Shown here one piece after another: positions 26,001 through 39,200 of a stretch of 64,000 nucleotides of DNA. The DNA is from Diploscapter coronatus (Eukaryota; Nematoda; Chromadorea; Rhabditida; Rhabditidae). The stretch lies in contig OZ038422.1 in the NCBI GenBank assembly GCA_964036155.1, forward strand, positions 75,787,201-75,851,200. The letters are read 5' to 3'. Made by a program: the position numbers and the translations under genes. The notes under the pieces were generated by a model. It saw only the letters and a list, made by a program, of their open reading frames with translations, had not been told where the DNA came from and searched no databases. Within the stretch, counting starts at the first letter, position 1, and each line of letters begins with the position of its first letter.

Positions 26001-26093
26001 GTTTTAATTCACTCACGTTAGAAGTGGCTCGTCCAATATACCATCACTCGGATTCAATCGGTCTCGTTTAGAATAAAATTTAATTTGTGGCAT
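23041..26093 (-). CDS. OAC-type acyltransferase (acyltransferase-3 membrane domain plus C-terminal SGNH domain)
   Basis: This is an integral membrane O-acyltransferase of the family that includes the C. elegans oac genes and bacterial OafA-type enzymes. These move acyl groups onto sugars or similar acceptors; the substrate here is unknown. The start encodes a short cytosolic tail (MPQIKFYSKRDRLN...). The acyltransferase-3 signature GLRAWAILLVIFYH follows, with the expected His, then GYIGVDMFFVISGYL. About ten membrane spans follow, including SYSLYLVHWPVYVIF typical of the last part of the domain. The C-terminal extracytoplasmic half has an SGNH-hydrolase pattern: VMGNSYANNQ carries the likely nucleophile Ser (near 24070), and DDHLHLTKFG near the end carries the Asp-x-x-His pair. 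About 12 exons join with short introns, and the stop is TGA at 23043-23041. The gene is intact with no breaks. Bacterial origin by recent transfer is unlikely because introns run through it and nematodes have many such genes. Confidence 0.88.
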
Positions 26094-28962
26094 TTTATGA
26101 GAGAAGTGATCTATTTTCAGAAGTAAATAGGTATTTTCATCAGGTTCATCATTCCATTGGGGAATATTTAGATGAATTTAGCATCTCTACAAATCATCAA
26201 AAATATTTCATTTAACGTGGCAGGAATATGTAATTATAGAGAGGAAAGTGATATTACTCTCCAGCCCGAAATACAAATTTGAATAATCTTTGCTGAACTA
26301 TATCCATAGAATTCTCCTAAAATGATCAATTGAACAAAATCGATTCAATGGCATTAATATATAATGGTGCGCAAACATTAAACGCATCAGTTATTATATT
26401 TGCTTTTTACACGCGTTAAAGAAGATAAATAGATGTTATAGTCGTTCGAATTCAATGCAAAATCTGATAGAAACCGCGATCGAATTTATAATGAGTTTCT
26501 GCGATAATCTTTAGGCCTGTCTATTTGCTTGCTTTGCGATTTACAATCGCTATGAATCGAGAAATAATTAAATTGGTCTAACATTTATTTTATTCGAACT
26601 ATAATATATGCGTTATTTCGAAAGAAAAGAAAAATTTAACAATAAAAATACATATTCTAAATAGGCGTAATTTTGAAAAGCAACCGTTGTCAAGAGTTCC
26701 CTAAATAAAGCAAAGAGCAATATTTTCAAGCATGAATTCGTTAGTTTAGGGAATTCTTTCATTTCCTTTTGAAAAAATACAATTTTCTCCGCAATTGAGC
26801 AAATTATTGATGCTCTTAGAAAAGTATTGCTCAAATAATCAATAAATCTAGTATAAGTTGAAAGTTTTCAAGATAATTTTAGATCATATAATAAAGTTCG
26901 TTTTCTTCGTATTTGCAAATCATGCAGAATGAATACTCTTATCAGCATTTGTGTTTGCACAGATTGGATGAAACGTCACAAGTTCAATTATGGCTGTACT
27001 GATATTAAACAAATTAATTGTCCCATAATATGCGGAGAGAGCAAATGAATTTTTAGGATTGATAATTATGCAAAAATGCTATATCAACGTAATCGACTAG
27101 ATTAACTAAGAGACAATTCCCGTTTCCGTCGATTTTTGGCCTATTTCCGTTTTGTATTCCGAAGATTTCAAAAAGACTCCTCACAGCCCTATTAAGAATG
27201 AAAAGGGAATATTTCTCAATGTTCGTCTTAGAACGAACAAAATTTGAACGCATTATTATTAGGACTTATAGAAAAAGACACCGGGTTTTCTAGGAAATAG
27301 TATGGGGAGGCAAGATAGGAAAAGAAAAAAAAACCGGTGTCTTTTTCTAGGACCCTGTCGCCAGCGATAGAACAGATAATAATTTAACAGCAGTTGTTCT
27401 TTTGTCTGTTTCTTTGTAATTATATCTCAGTCTTTATATCAAGATTCGCTGGATCTCATTCTTCTACAAGTTGGTTGATAAAGACAGCTGTACCTCGCTA
27501 TTTGTTATTAATAAAGTTATTATATTTTATATTCAATAGATCTATTTGGAATTAGTACGTCCAACGGGAAAAATTCCAGAGTCAGTAAAAATCGGAGTTT
27601 TATATGGACAAATTTTATCTACCAGCCTTTTCATTCCAAAATCCACTTGCGTCCTCTAATCTTGTTATGAGACTTGGAATCTTCACCTAACATATCTAGA
27701 CATTTCTGAAGATATCGTTGTAATATTCAATTTCAGCTCAATGCATGATGAAAAACGTTCTGGAAGTTGGTGAACGTTTTTCAATAAATTTTAAAGTAAC
27801 CCTTTAGAAAAAGAATCGACATTAAATGCTAGAATTAAAAGAAAACTTGTTAGAATTTATCAATCCAAATGCATGCCTTAGTTTTACATTTCTCGAAAGG
27901 AATTCATGTTTGGCAGGGTGTAAAAATATCTAAAATCAATTTATAGAGCATCATTCTCATGTCAGATCTCACAACAATGAATAATGTGTTTGGAAATACA
28001 CTTCTTCCTGTTGGCTGATGGATAAGTCAAGCAGTTGTTTTCTAACCCGTATACTTTCTCATTTGATGCTATTTTTTTTGTTTTGTTGCTCCTGAAAAGA
28101 AGAAAAATATTCTCAACAAATCTAAAGAGGAAGATTATCATAAACTTCTTGCCACTTACACCCTGAATATTTTTTAGCAAATTTACTTCTAACATCACAC
28201 TGAAAAATTACATAAGCGATATTTAGCTACCCTTTAAATTTTATCTTCATCTGACAAAATGCTTCCTGGGTTGATCAGATAGCATTTTCTTCTGTTTCTC
28301 CTGAAAATGAAAAAAAGTGTTCACAGTTGTTGTTCGTGTTTAGTCTAGCACACATCGGATATGAGATCGATTTACATCCCTCTGGGAGTTTAGCTCAGGT
28401 CAAGGAAAAACTGGGTAATATAGCATATGGACCAAAACACCTCGAATCTGATCGGAAATTTGTTGAAATTTACTTTTACCAAGAAGTATGAAACTTGATC
28501 ATACATCAGATTCGTTCAATTGTAGTCTGGCACCAATAAAACTCGATTTTAACACAATTTTTAACTGAATTTGGCTTTAGAAGCTTGAGAAATTGCATTT
28601 TGAAGTTTGTATCAAAGGCATTTTGATACCAAAATAATGCTTGAATACTTAAGTTGAAAGGCATGTTACATGAGAAGTGGACCTGATTTTCGTGACTATG
28701 AATTTTTTAAACGAATCTTGGAAACAAAGTACACTATGATCGGTAGATATCATTAGCAATTATTTTAAAACGTGAAGTAGGAAACGCTTGCAAAAAGTGG
28801 GCGGGCCATTGCTCGGCTTTCTAGCTCACTGCTGAAAGATAGCGAAAATAACCTTTTTTCCGGCTCTGAATGAGCTTCCCCCAAAAGTTCCCCCTAGTGG
28901 ATTCTTGGATATTTCCAGCCAAATTTTCGTTTTTTCAAAGTTTTCTCCATAATTTAGGCAAA
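26094..28962. other. Spacer, no supported gene; contains a short foldback element
   Basis: AT-rich DNA between two divergent genes: the acyltransferase on minus and a Cys-loop receptor on plus. It holds both promoters. Open frames are short and low in complexity. The only structure I see is the perfect-ended 81-bp hairpin at 27269-27349. Confidence 0.6.
27269..27349. mobile_element. 81-bp foldback element with perfect 16-bp inverted ends
   Basis: The ends read TAGAAAAAGACACCGG and its exact reverse complement. The 49-bp centre contains AAATAGTATGGGGAGGCAAG, similar to the cores of other hairpin elements here. The flanks AGGACTTA and GGACCC give no obvious clean target-site duplication. Confidence 0.8.
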
Positions 28963-31586
28963 ATGTACGCACACGCACTGAAGACTAGTTTTCTGTTCAT
29001 TTTGCTGCTAGATGCAAGTCAGGTAATTTTTAAAATTTTTGCTTGAAAATGCCGTAATTTGAGAGCTTTATGAACGATAGGAGCCCAGGTCGCTCGAAGA
29101 AAGAACAGCATTCCTACAGACGAGATGGGGACCACAATTTTGAGGTTAATTTAGAATTGTAAAAAATTTGACTGATTTTTTGAATTAAACAAATTTAGGA
29201 CGACAGCGATGAAACGATAACAAATCCAGGGGCTGCTATTGATTCACTTGATCGATCTCAAATCTACGAACAGGGGTTTGAAAATCAAATGTTTTGCAAA
29301 TTCGGTCGATTTTCAGAGAGACCCGAGATTTTCTAAAATTTCTCCAGAGGATCAAATATGATCATCGTCAATTGCCTGAGAATGACGGTACGTTTAAAAC
29401 CGATAATCTGAGTAGAAACTTAATTTCAGACGTTATGCAAATCAACGTGTCCATCGTAGTGTTGAATATCTACGATGTGACTGAAGCTACCATGGACTTT
29501 GCTTGCGAGCTATTCTATCGAGAAGCTTGGAAAGATTCACGACTAATCTGGGATACAAACAAGTTTCGCAACAAGGTAGGACTTTTGGGGCTCCAGAAGA
29601 AATTGTTGTCGAGTTATCAATTTAAACAAATTTAGTCCGAAATAGCGCTCCACGAAAGTTACGTGAGTTACTTGTGGCATCCCGATACATTCGTGCCGAA
29701 TGCGATCAGCTCTAAAAATCCCAAACCGCTTAGTATGAGTCATCGGTCACTTTTACGGTAAGTTAGTAAGTCAGTCAAATTATTTAACATCGTGCGAAAT
29801 CGAAATAGAAGGTCACGAACTCCTATTATGGGAGAACTTCGAATTTAGGGAGACTTCTAGTAATTGTTTATGCAAAATTAAAATAATGTAGTGCATTTCA
29901 GTCTACGTAACAACGGAATCATCCTCTATTCACGTCGTCTGTCTCTAATCGTGAAGTGCAACATGGATCTTTCGGCTTTCCCTCACGATTATCAGCTTTG
30001 TCAAATCGATTTCGAAAGTTATGGATACTCCTTCGAGCAAGTCCAATACATGTGGTCGGAAGGCGAATTCAAGGCGCTCAAACTACTCGAGTTTTCTTTG
30101 CCGGACTATGTTATTTCCAAAGCCTATGTGACTAGTCGGAATGAGACCTATGCGACAGGTAATAAATTCAAAAAATCTCGAATTTTGCTCAAAATACGTA
30201 CTTTTATTCTTTGAATTTGCTCTAATAGATAAAGTAAATTCCAATGAGGATCGAGAAAAATCTAATATGCCAGATGTGCGTTTTCATTCCCCTACATGCT
30301 CTTGGGGATGCCTTAAATATCCAATGAATTTAAAGAAAGAAAAAAAAAACTAGTCATAATTTATAAGCCGGTAGAAATTTGAAAAAAAAATTCAGGCACC
30401 TATTCTCGTCTGCATTTGTGCCTGGTATTTGATCGAGCTGCGGGTTTCTACTTCCTGCAGATCATCGCTCCAGCTACGGCCTTAGTCATCGTCGCGTGGG
30501 TCTCGCTGTGGGTCGATAGAGAAATTGCTATTCAGGTCTGAAAATACAGGGCGTGTTCATCATTCGTATTCTAACAACTTGCGTTTTTGAATAATTTTAT
30601 TCAGAAAATTATTTTGAAAAACTCGAAATACCGTATTTCTTTTAGCTGAACCCCGGGAACTCGAATTTTAATTAGTATTAGAGGGGGCTTCACAAGCAGA
30701 AGAAATACGATTTATTCTATCTTGAAATTTTAGGATTTGATTACAATAATTCTAACGATTAGTTTGCTACTGGTTTCTTATAATGGACTAATGCCAAGAG
30801 TTAGCTATATCAAAGCTATGGATCTGTATCTGGGTAAGCTGTGTCTGATTCTATTGCATAAGCCTAAATTTTAACTAATAGGCTTCTGCTTCCTAATCGT
30901 ATTCGTTTCACTTGTCAAATTGGCAATTATGAAGTATTTGAGGCGAAACGTGCAAGATGATGAGTGAGTTTTCCGTTAAATTGAATCAGGAATTCTAGAA
31001 TGTTTAGATTCGCCCCAAATAATGGAGAAGCCACGAATTTCCAAAATGCGAACACGATTCGAAACTACGAGACTTTTAACGAAAAATCGTCTCATAATCA
31101 AGAGATATTAGAATCACCAACTAATGATCCGTAAGTTTTCCTATACTTTTTTATGGAAGATAAAGATGTTTTCCATGAACATGGAACTTTGAGTGAAGAA
31201 AGTCGATAAGAGTTGCATTTCTTGCATCTTGGAAGCCTATTTAAAAACTTTTAAAGTGTGTGCTATTTCAGGAAAAGTATCCCAACTTATGATACAATAG
31301 TAAAGAAAAGGCCGAACTACTTCCTCACAAATAAATTCATCGTGCAATTTCATTGGATCACACAGGCAAGATATATCAAAATCTGTTTCTTGATTTGTAA
31401 TTTTTTCAGGCTTTGCTGTTCATCATATTTTCTGCATTTTGTCTCGGTTTCTTTTGGATTTATCCGAGACTTCATAAACACGTAAGTGAATATTTTCATT
31501 TTTAGAAGAATTTTAGTAACTTCATTTATTTTTAGATTTACAATGGTGTTTGTGACATTACAAAAGCGGAATTTATTGTCCGATGA
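28963..31586 (+). CDS. Cys-loop receptor subunit of the GABA/glycine/glutamate-chloride type with an atypical pore entrance (gene C)
   Basis: A ligand-gated channel subunit of about 480 residues from about 12 exons. The signal peptide is [12 protein letters not shown]. The Cys-loop has 13 inner residues with FPHDYQLC and is followed by [16 protein letters not shown], typical of the anion-channel branch. Only one cysteine lies in loop C ([11 protein letters not shown]), so the second disulfide of GluCl/GlyR is absent. M1 contains [17 protein letters not shown]. The M1-M2 linker and M2 read [20 protein letters not shown], without the Pro-Ala-Arg seen before M2 in most anion channels. M3 ([18 protein letters not shown]) and M4 ([18 protein letters not shown]) are present. 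The exon 1/2 junction is ambiguous: two splice choices keep frame. The M4 exon follows a GC-AG intron (31366-31409). An ATTTAG just before the ATG could be a trans-splice acceptor. Ligand and ion selectivity cannot be deduced. Confidence 0.85.
31366..31409 (+). other. GC-AG intron (44 nt) in gene C
   Basis: The reading frame across the end of the M3-M4 loop requires a junction ...ACACAG|GCAAGATA...TTTTTTCAG|GCTTTG. This joins WITQ to ALLFIIF. The donor is GC rather than GT, with the AG|GCAAG context usual for the rare GC-AG class. No GT nearby keeps both frame and the M4 helix. Confidence 0.75.
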
Positions 31587-33206
31587 AAAATAACCATGCT
31601 GTCTGTTGATACTGAAATCTGGAAGGCATGCAAAATGGTGCAGTGTTTTAGTGGTTAAAAATCGAGAAATAGCACACGAAAGGGAGAGAGACTGGCCTAA
31701 AATCAGTTTCTCCATTTATTTTCGACCTCCAAGATTTCGGCATCAACAATATAAGAAATTTCGAGTATATTTATATCATGATCGTCACTTTTATCATGAC
31801 TCTACTTATGGCTTGGAATAATACATTTTTGCCTTCGTATTTTTCTCGAAAGCTGCAAAATATTATGCTTTGTGAAGTACATGCTGAGTTGAAAAGTTAG
31901 ATTATTTAGAAAAAAAATCATGCAATTTGACAATAAATAATATTCGGTTTTAAAATTTTTATTTTTCGAATTTTTTGTTTGGTTGAAGATCAGACAGGAA
32001 GGAATTTATAAAATGAAAATAAAATCAATTTTAGACGTTAAAACCAGCATAATATGCGTTGAAAGTTTCGTGAAATCTGCCATGTTTTAAAAAATTTTTG
32101 AGTTTTCCGAATTTCACCGAAACCTGCACAAACGCGTATAGTTTTTGAGATTTTTAGGGATTTTCCAATTTTTTTTGTACCTTGCACACACAAACACATT
32201 TTGGTGAGTTTCCCAAGCAAAATGAAAAGGAAAATGTCGATAAAACCAACTAAAATAGGATTCCCGCTAAAATAAAACAGGGAGATTAGATTTTTGCATT
32301 TTTAAAATAACTGATAGGGGATACATTTGGATAAAATAAGATATATGTCAATTTTATCTGAAGGGCTCAATCTTTGAAAAATATGGTATCAAAATGACCC
32401 TTCAAATAAAATGCACACAATGCTAACCCAATACATCACTACACTGATGATACGAATAAAATTAACCCGTCGTTTGAAGATCTATCTTTTTAATTTCATC
32501 AGAAAACTTGATCTTCAAACAGACGAAATTCACTCCCAATTTCCCATGGAAAAGTATCACTTTTCGACTAAAATCATGTTTCAAACTCAAACCAGAATTT
32601 TTAAAAGGAGGGGATAAAATAGAGTAAACTAAATGAACGAACGAATATGAATACCGTACACCTAAAATAGAAGACCCCTTAAATTATAAGGTAATGGACT
32701 TTATTTTAGGCTTACGATAAATAAAATGGCCCAGTTGAAATGATCAAATAAAACAAGGATAACGATGATTTGGGGATGACTATCGCATTTTACATTCATC
32801 TTCTAAGAGAGAATTCTTTAGAAAATTTCTAGAAAAATTTCAATTATTCAATTGAAAATTTCCTAGAAATCCAGGAATAATGCAAAGAACAAGGGTCATT
32901 TTAATGAATAGAATTTGTGGTTATTGAAAATTCAAAAACTGATAAAATTTAGGGTTGGATAAAACCGTGAAGAGTAGGGGAGAATAGGAACTCAAGTTAT
33001 ATTTATCTGATTTGATCTCTAAATTGCTTAGAATCTAGATATTTGAGTTTGAAGTGATTGATCTCATTTCGGGGCGCAAGAGAATGGGGGGCATAATGTT
33101 TCAGGGCATAAAAGGTGATGATTTAGACAAGAATATAGGGTTATTTAAATGGAATTTTAGATCCTGACTCCTTAGAATGGACGGTTTCCCGATTTTCTGA
33201 CTCAGG
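31587..33206. other. Convergent spacer, no supported gene
   Basis: AT-rich DNA between the 3' ends of the plus-strand receptor and the minus-strand PAIP1-like gene. AATAAA near 31933 may serve the receptor transcript. Small frames at 31350-31821 and 32411-32617 show no domain or splice support. Confidence 0.6.
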
Positions 33207-36200
33207 CTATTGCGGGGTGGTCTGAAAAAATCAAAAAATAAATTTAACAAATTTAAAGTTTTCATATGCTTTCTAAATATTTTCTACCTGCTTTAGAAAA
33301 TAATAAAAATATCTTTTTTTAATTTCAAATCACCCCTACCTCTCCATCCTTGGGCGCTTCAGGAGTGTTTCTCTCTTCACTCTGTTCGCTCTCAGCCTTG
33401 TCTTCCTTTTTCAGATTCATCTCCGCGGTCTTTTTGCTGAGCTCCTCCTCCTGCAGAAACTGGTCGTACTCGTCGTCGATTGACGTGTCCGTCTCTGTCT
33501 CCGTTTGGCCTAAAATTTCAATTAGTTATTTCTTTTATATTTTTATTTTATACTCAAGGACATATTTTATCAAATATCACTCACTTTCAAGTAAGGATAA
33601 TCAAGAAAATGAGATTATTTTTAGTTGATCAAGATATAGAATTAAGATAAACCTTTTTTTTATAATCATTATGTATGGGGTGATATATAGTTGAGTAATT
33701 AATGAGAAATTTTAAAAATGAAAAGCAACATTTAAAAATACTAACCATCGAGTTTGCCAAAATGCGCCTCCAAGAAATCCCTCTCCTCGTCGTTCAATTC
33801 CAGCTCCTCCCCATTCATGCCCACGATCGAGCCGGACGGAGCTGCCACGTTTCCAGCGTAACTGCTAAATTTACAATGAAAAAGTAAATAAATTATAATA
33901 ATATTTTAGAACCTCGAATTTAAAAAAATGTCACTATATCGTAATATACAAAGAAATTTGTCAGAGCAGCATACCACCTCCCATTATTTCAAAGGGAGGT
34001 GTATTGTGTAAAATTTTCTTAGAAACATTTTTCTATTCAAGAAAATTTGTGATCAACATTTTTTCTACTCTACGAATTGAAAAAATCCCACCTGTAGGCA
34101 TTCCGATTGCCTCCCCAGTTGTTCTTGCGGAGATCGACGAGGGAGAGCAGTTGGGTTTTGATGGTCTCCGACAGCTGTGGGTGACCGACTCCATAGGCGC
34201 CCAGCATGGTGAGGATATCGTTGAGTGCGTTCTGGCCCTCCTTCGTTGAATCCAACTCGTATCCGCACAACTAAAATATTTTTTTTTATTTCCTTCAAAA
34301 GTATTTTTTATTTCATTGAGTCATTTTAAAACTTCCATTTGCAAAATAAACTTTAAAATGAATGTTTGTAAGATTAATTGAAAAATTATCACTGGCAAAA
34401 GATACGTTTTATAGGAAAAGGACAAAGCTATTCAAGAATAGGGGGTATTTTAATCTCAAAACTCGCATACCTTGATGATCTGCATGACGGTCTTCATGGA
34501 TTCGTTGTTGACCATGGAAGGATTCTGCTTCCTATCGATGATGTCGTTGATCTGCTGCAGAACCGCCTCGCCGAATTTCGCGAATTTCGTTCCGTTCTCC
34601 TGACAAATTCAAATTAGAAATTCGCACTATTTAGAAAACGAAATTTTCATATCTTTTATAACTTCTAAATTTGATGCTAATTTCCAAAAACATAATCTGA
34701 AAAAGATAATTCACTGAAATGGAATGTAAAATAAGAATACTTGGGAAAAGATCTTTTAAATAAAAATACAAATTTGTTTGAGATAAAAAAAATTAGACTT
34801 ACAGTAAGGACTTTGTCATAGACCTCGCCGAAGAAGACGAGCAGATTGCACCGTTCGTCGAGACGGTCGGATTTGAGCTCGGTCCGATTGGAGTGGATCT
34901 GTTTCAGAACGGGAATGATGCCTTCCATGGTGAACGAGGGGATCTAAATTAGGAAAAACTACTCGAAAAAATAATTCTAAAGAATGTTAAGCATCAAGAT
35001 ATTTTAAATAAAAAACTATTAGGAAGTTTAAACAAAAACAGACTAACTTGAAGTTGTTTTTCTTTTCAATCTCCGTGTTATTTTAAAAATGCACAACATT
35101 TAGTTGTGTGATAAGAGATAGAATGAATTGATGATTTCGTATGTTTTTTTAATCTTCAAGGGAACAATCAAATTTACCTCGGCAGCAAGATAGCCCAACA
35201 ATTTCGCCAGGATGTACTGCGGATTGCCGGCCATCATCACAGTGGGAGAGATTGCGGTGGCCTGAAAATATCAATATACTGGCATGTTTATAATCTTCTC
35301 TCGCTCAAAAACATAATATTAAAAAATCTATAAACAAATAAATCAGCTAAAAGTTTTTCTTTATAAAACTGTCCCCACCATTTCACAGATGGTTCTGACG
35401 GCGGTCTTCCACACGTCCTTGTACTGCTGGACCTGGAGAATGCGCTCCTTGATTGCAAAGGACCAGCTGCCGAAGTCGTCCACGTCGCCCAGTAGCTGCT
35501 CCAGTCCGATCAGGATCTGAAAAAGTTGAATTCCGTCACTAATTATGGCAGTTTTCGAAATCACCCCTCTTCCCTTTTCGCTTGTTTTATAAGGATTTGA
35601 AAATGTTGAATACTAGTCCCTAATTTGAGAATTTCTTAGTTTCTTTTTCATTTCTTTCCAGATAAAAACCTATCAAATCTTTTAAAATGCTTATCTTATC
35701 TTTTTTTTCAAAATTTCAGGAAAAGACACATTTTCAATATCATTCTTAGGGGATCTCGTCGTTGATTTCGTCAAAACTAAAAATTCGCATGCACTCAACG
35801 CGATTATCGTCAATTTCTCTCGTCCACTATTTCGTCTCTCTGTAAGCTGCCTGCTCCTGCCCGCATTGCAATTTCAGGCTGCAGCTTTCTTCATTGATTC
35901 AGGAATCAGATTGGCGTACCTCGGTGAGAACGGCCTGATGCGAACTCTTGGTCATTTCGTCCTGCAGTTCTTCGCTCGGCACATATTGACCCGAACCTTG
36001 ACCATAGCCAATCTAACAAATTTTACCATCTTTACAAAGAAAAAATATAAAAAGCACGAGGGCTTACTGTCGATTCTAATGGAGATCGTTCACAAGTTTC
36101 AGAGTTCAAAAATATCAGCATATTTTCCTCGAAAATTTTATAGAAGTATCAAAATAAAAATGCCAGTTTTAAACATTCAGAAAACTCATTGAATGACCCA

Positions 36201-39200
36201 ATAATTAACGATCAGTTATACTATTATTTTTATCAAGTATCTCGTTTCAAAATGAGAACTCCGTAACTAATCGCCAACAAAAATCGACAGCAATAAAGGC
36301 AAACTTCTAGTTTAAATTTTCAGACTGACTTGGTCATCGTACTGTCCCCCGTCATTTTCGAAGAGGGCGTCGAAGTCGTCCTGTGGCTGGCCTCCATCGA
36401 AGTAAGCCGGCTGGCCCTGCCCGACCATGTGCGAATCCACCATCGAGTTGTGACTGGACTGGCTCTGGTGACCGAACAAAGCCGCCTGAAAAGGGATAAT
36501 GGTTGAACACTTTCGAAATGAAAGGGGTGGTTTCAAAAAGTCAAAAACTTGAGAAAATATTTCAATTTTCAAATTTGATAGAGAAAATTCTGCTATAAAA
36601 TAATGTTTAACAAAAACTGATAAAGCTATTTGCATACAAAATGTTGAGCATCGATTGACAGTTTTAACTTTAGCTGATGAATATTTGCGAATGTTAGATT
36701 TTAAAAAATGGACAAAAAAGCGATAATTAAATCATAGAGAAAAGTTTGAGAGAAGATATCAGTAATCAGTTAATTTTTCTCATTTTCCTGCAGCACCGCC
36801 CTGCACGCTCCTATCTTCATCACATGCGCGGTTGTAAACCCGTAAACAAGGCAGTTATCTTTGCTTTGCAAGGTCGAATTTGAACAATTTCAAAAACACC
36901 CCCTATCCCTATCGATTTGGGAACAATGAAATTCAGCAATTTCAATGAAAAAGGTAAATACGTGGCATAAAAAGTTGATATGCGAACAACGATTTTTTTT
37001 TTTTTAAATTTCGGTCATTATTTTGTGTAAACTAGAAGTGTTTTTAAAAAGTGGCATGGAGATTTGTAAAGTTGTAATACTCTTACTCATAGGCCATAGA
37101 TAAATGGATGAATCGATAAAATTACTAACAGGCGAGTTCTAAAACTTAATCCTATTGTTTGTCATTACTACGCTTTCTTTGCAAAACTTTCAAAAATCAC
37201 CCCCTTTCAGAAAAGGGGATGCGGGTGATTTTTAGAAAACTTCGAAAATAAGCTCGAGGTCTAAAATTGTTCGATTTCATCTCATTTCGAATCGATATTT
37301 CGAAAAACTAAAGAGGACAGTGCTAGCGAGTGAAAAGCGAATAGTGGGGACATTTGAGAAGGAAGAGAGAGAGAGAGAGAAAGAAGATAGAGCTCATAGA
37401 GAGAAAGAACAAGAAAAAGAAAGAACACAAAGCCCCCTCTTTCGTAGGTCAATCAACATACAGACAGTCCCTCCGAAATAACCAAGTCTGTTTTTCAAAA
37501 TGAGTAAACAAAAATACAAAGAAGCGCATTTTCACTCAAATACCGCACCCACTTTCATTTCACCGAAAAAAGTGCAGAGAATAACGTTCGCATTTTCAAG
37601 TGTCATTGTATTTTTCCTCAACATTATTAATTTGTATCGGATACTTTTTAGGGTATTATGGAAAAGATCGTAGATTATACTCAGAAAAAGTTATGTTCTC
37701 TAAGTCGTTCCTCAAAATGCATGTATAGACTTTAGCAGGCAAATAGAGTAATGCATGTACTATGGTAGAATGTATAGAAAAATGCGGGATTGGGAATTAA
37801 AAACCCTATAAGTAGAGACCGCAAATACTTTGTCAAATTTGATGTTGGTGGAATTTCAAATCAGCAAAAATATTGTGGGACCCTTCAAATACATGTCAAG
37901 AAGGAATTTTCAAAGATAAAACGAGTAGTCATATCGACTTCTATTTTTCAAATCAATCAATTAGCACACCTGGGAATTGCTGTAGTTGGTCGGATTGCCG
38001 TATCCCTGTCCTTGGCCCTGCTGCACATGCATCGAGCCGTAGTCCGCGGAGTCACCACTCATCGAGTGTCCGTGCCCAGACACGCTCAAGCCGTCGAACT
38101 GCAAAATTTCCAAAATTATCGATCTTTCCGGATTTTAATCTTTACAAGTTTTTTTAAGCCTGTTCAATTTCATTAGAAAATTGAACTTTTATGAAATGTA
38201 AAATCGAGATAAATAATTTGTTTTTCGTGAAAAAATAAGTCATTTTCAATCTTCGAAAAAGATCGCGATTTTACCCGACTGATGACAGAGTCAGGATTAA
38301 AATTGTTTCTGGGCACGAAAGTGGGCGCGTTCGGATTAAATCTCGGGTGCGACGGAACGGGCGGTGGCTGCATGGGCACTCTCTGCTGCTGCTGCATCGA
38401 GTGGCCGCCGTAGTGAACCGAGCCGTGACCGCCCATTGATGCCTGGAATCATGTTTCTAGTCCAAAAATTTACTCTTCGACAAAGTCGAAGACTTTATAT
38501 TCTTGTTAACGCATCTTTAAATCAATTTTAGTATTCTTATTAGTTTCTGGAAATAAAAGCTTATTGTACTCTTTTACCTCCTCTTTGCACCTGTAATTTT
38601 TTTTAATTTGATGAAAGGTAAAGAGAGGACTGAGAAATGAAAATTAGAAAGAGGGACAATTTTGATAAGTATTCTTTTGTTTCGTACCTGAGGCCCCTGG
38701 TACTGAGACGGGGCTGACGCTGGCACAGAGCCGCGCGACCAACGCATGTTCGGATTGGCGTTAGCTCCTGGGCCCATCATATAGTCGTGGGCTGAAAATT
38801 TTTGAATTTAATAAAATGGGATTCAAATAGACATTTCATCATTGAATTATTAATTATTGGTCGCGCTTATGAAACTATTTGAAATTTTACGTAAAGACCA
38901 GACTTGTAAGGAAATAATCGCAATTGCAATGCAGTATGGTGCAGTTGCAGTGGCAAACTTCAGAAAAAGTTGCAAGTCTGGTGAACAAAAAAATCGAAAA
39001 TATTCCATTTGTGAACTGAGTACTCCTTATTGCGAAAATAATCTAAATTTTAACAATTTTCACTGCTCTTGATATCCAGACACGATATTTCAAAATATTC
39101 ATCTTTTTCGAAAAGCCACGATAATTCCCTACTTCTGCCTGACAAATATGAAATTTCGTAAATTTTGATGTTTCAAAAATGAAATAATCTCACAGTCGTA

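Noticed and set aside
23041..26093. Recent bacterial transfer of the acyltransferase
   Set aside because: Introns run throughout, composition matches the neighbours, and nematodes carry many such genes.
37790..38176. Plus-strand frames of 94-128 codons
   Set aside because: Antisense of PAIP1-like exon 38104-37970.
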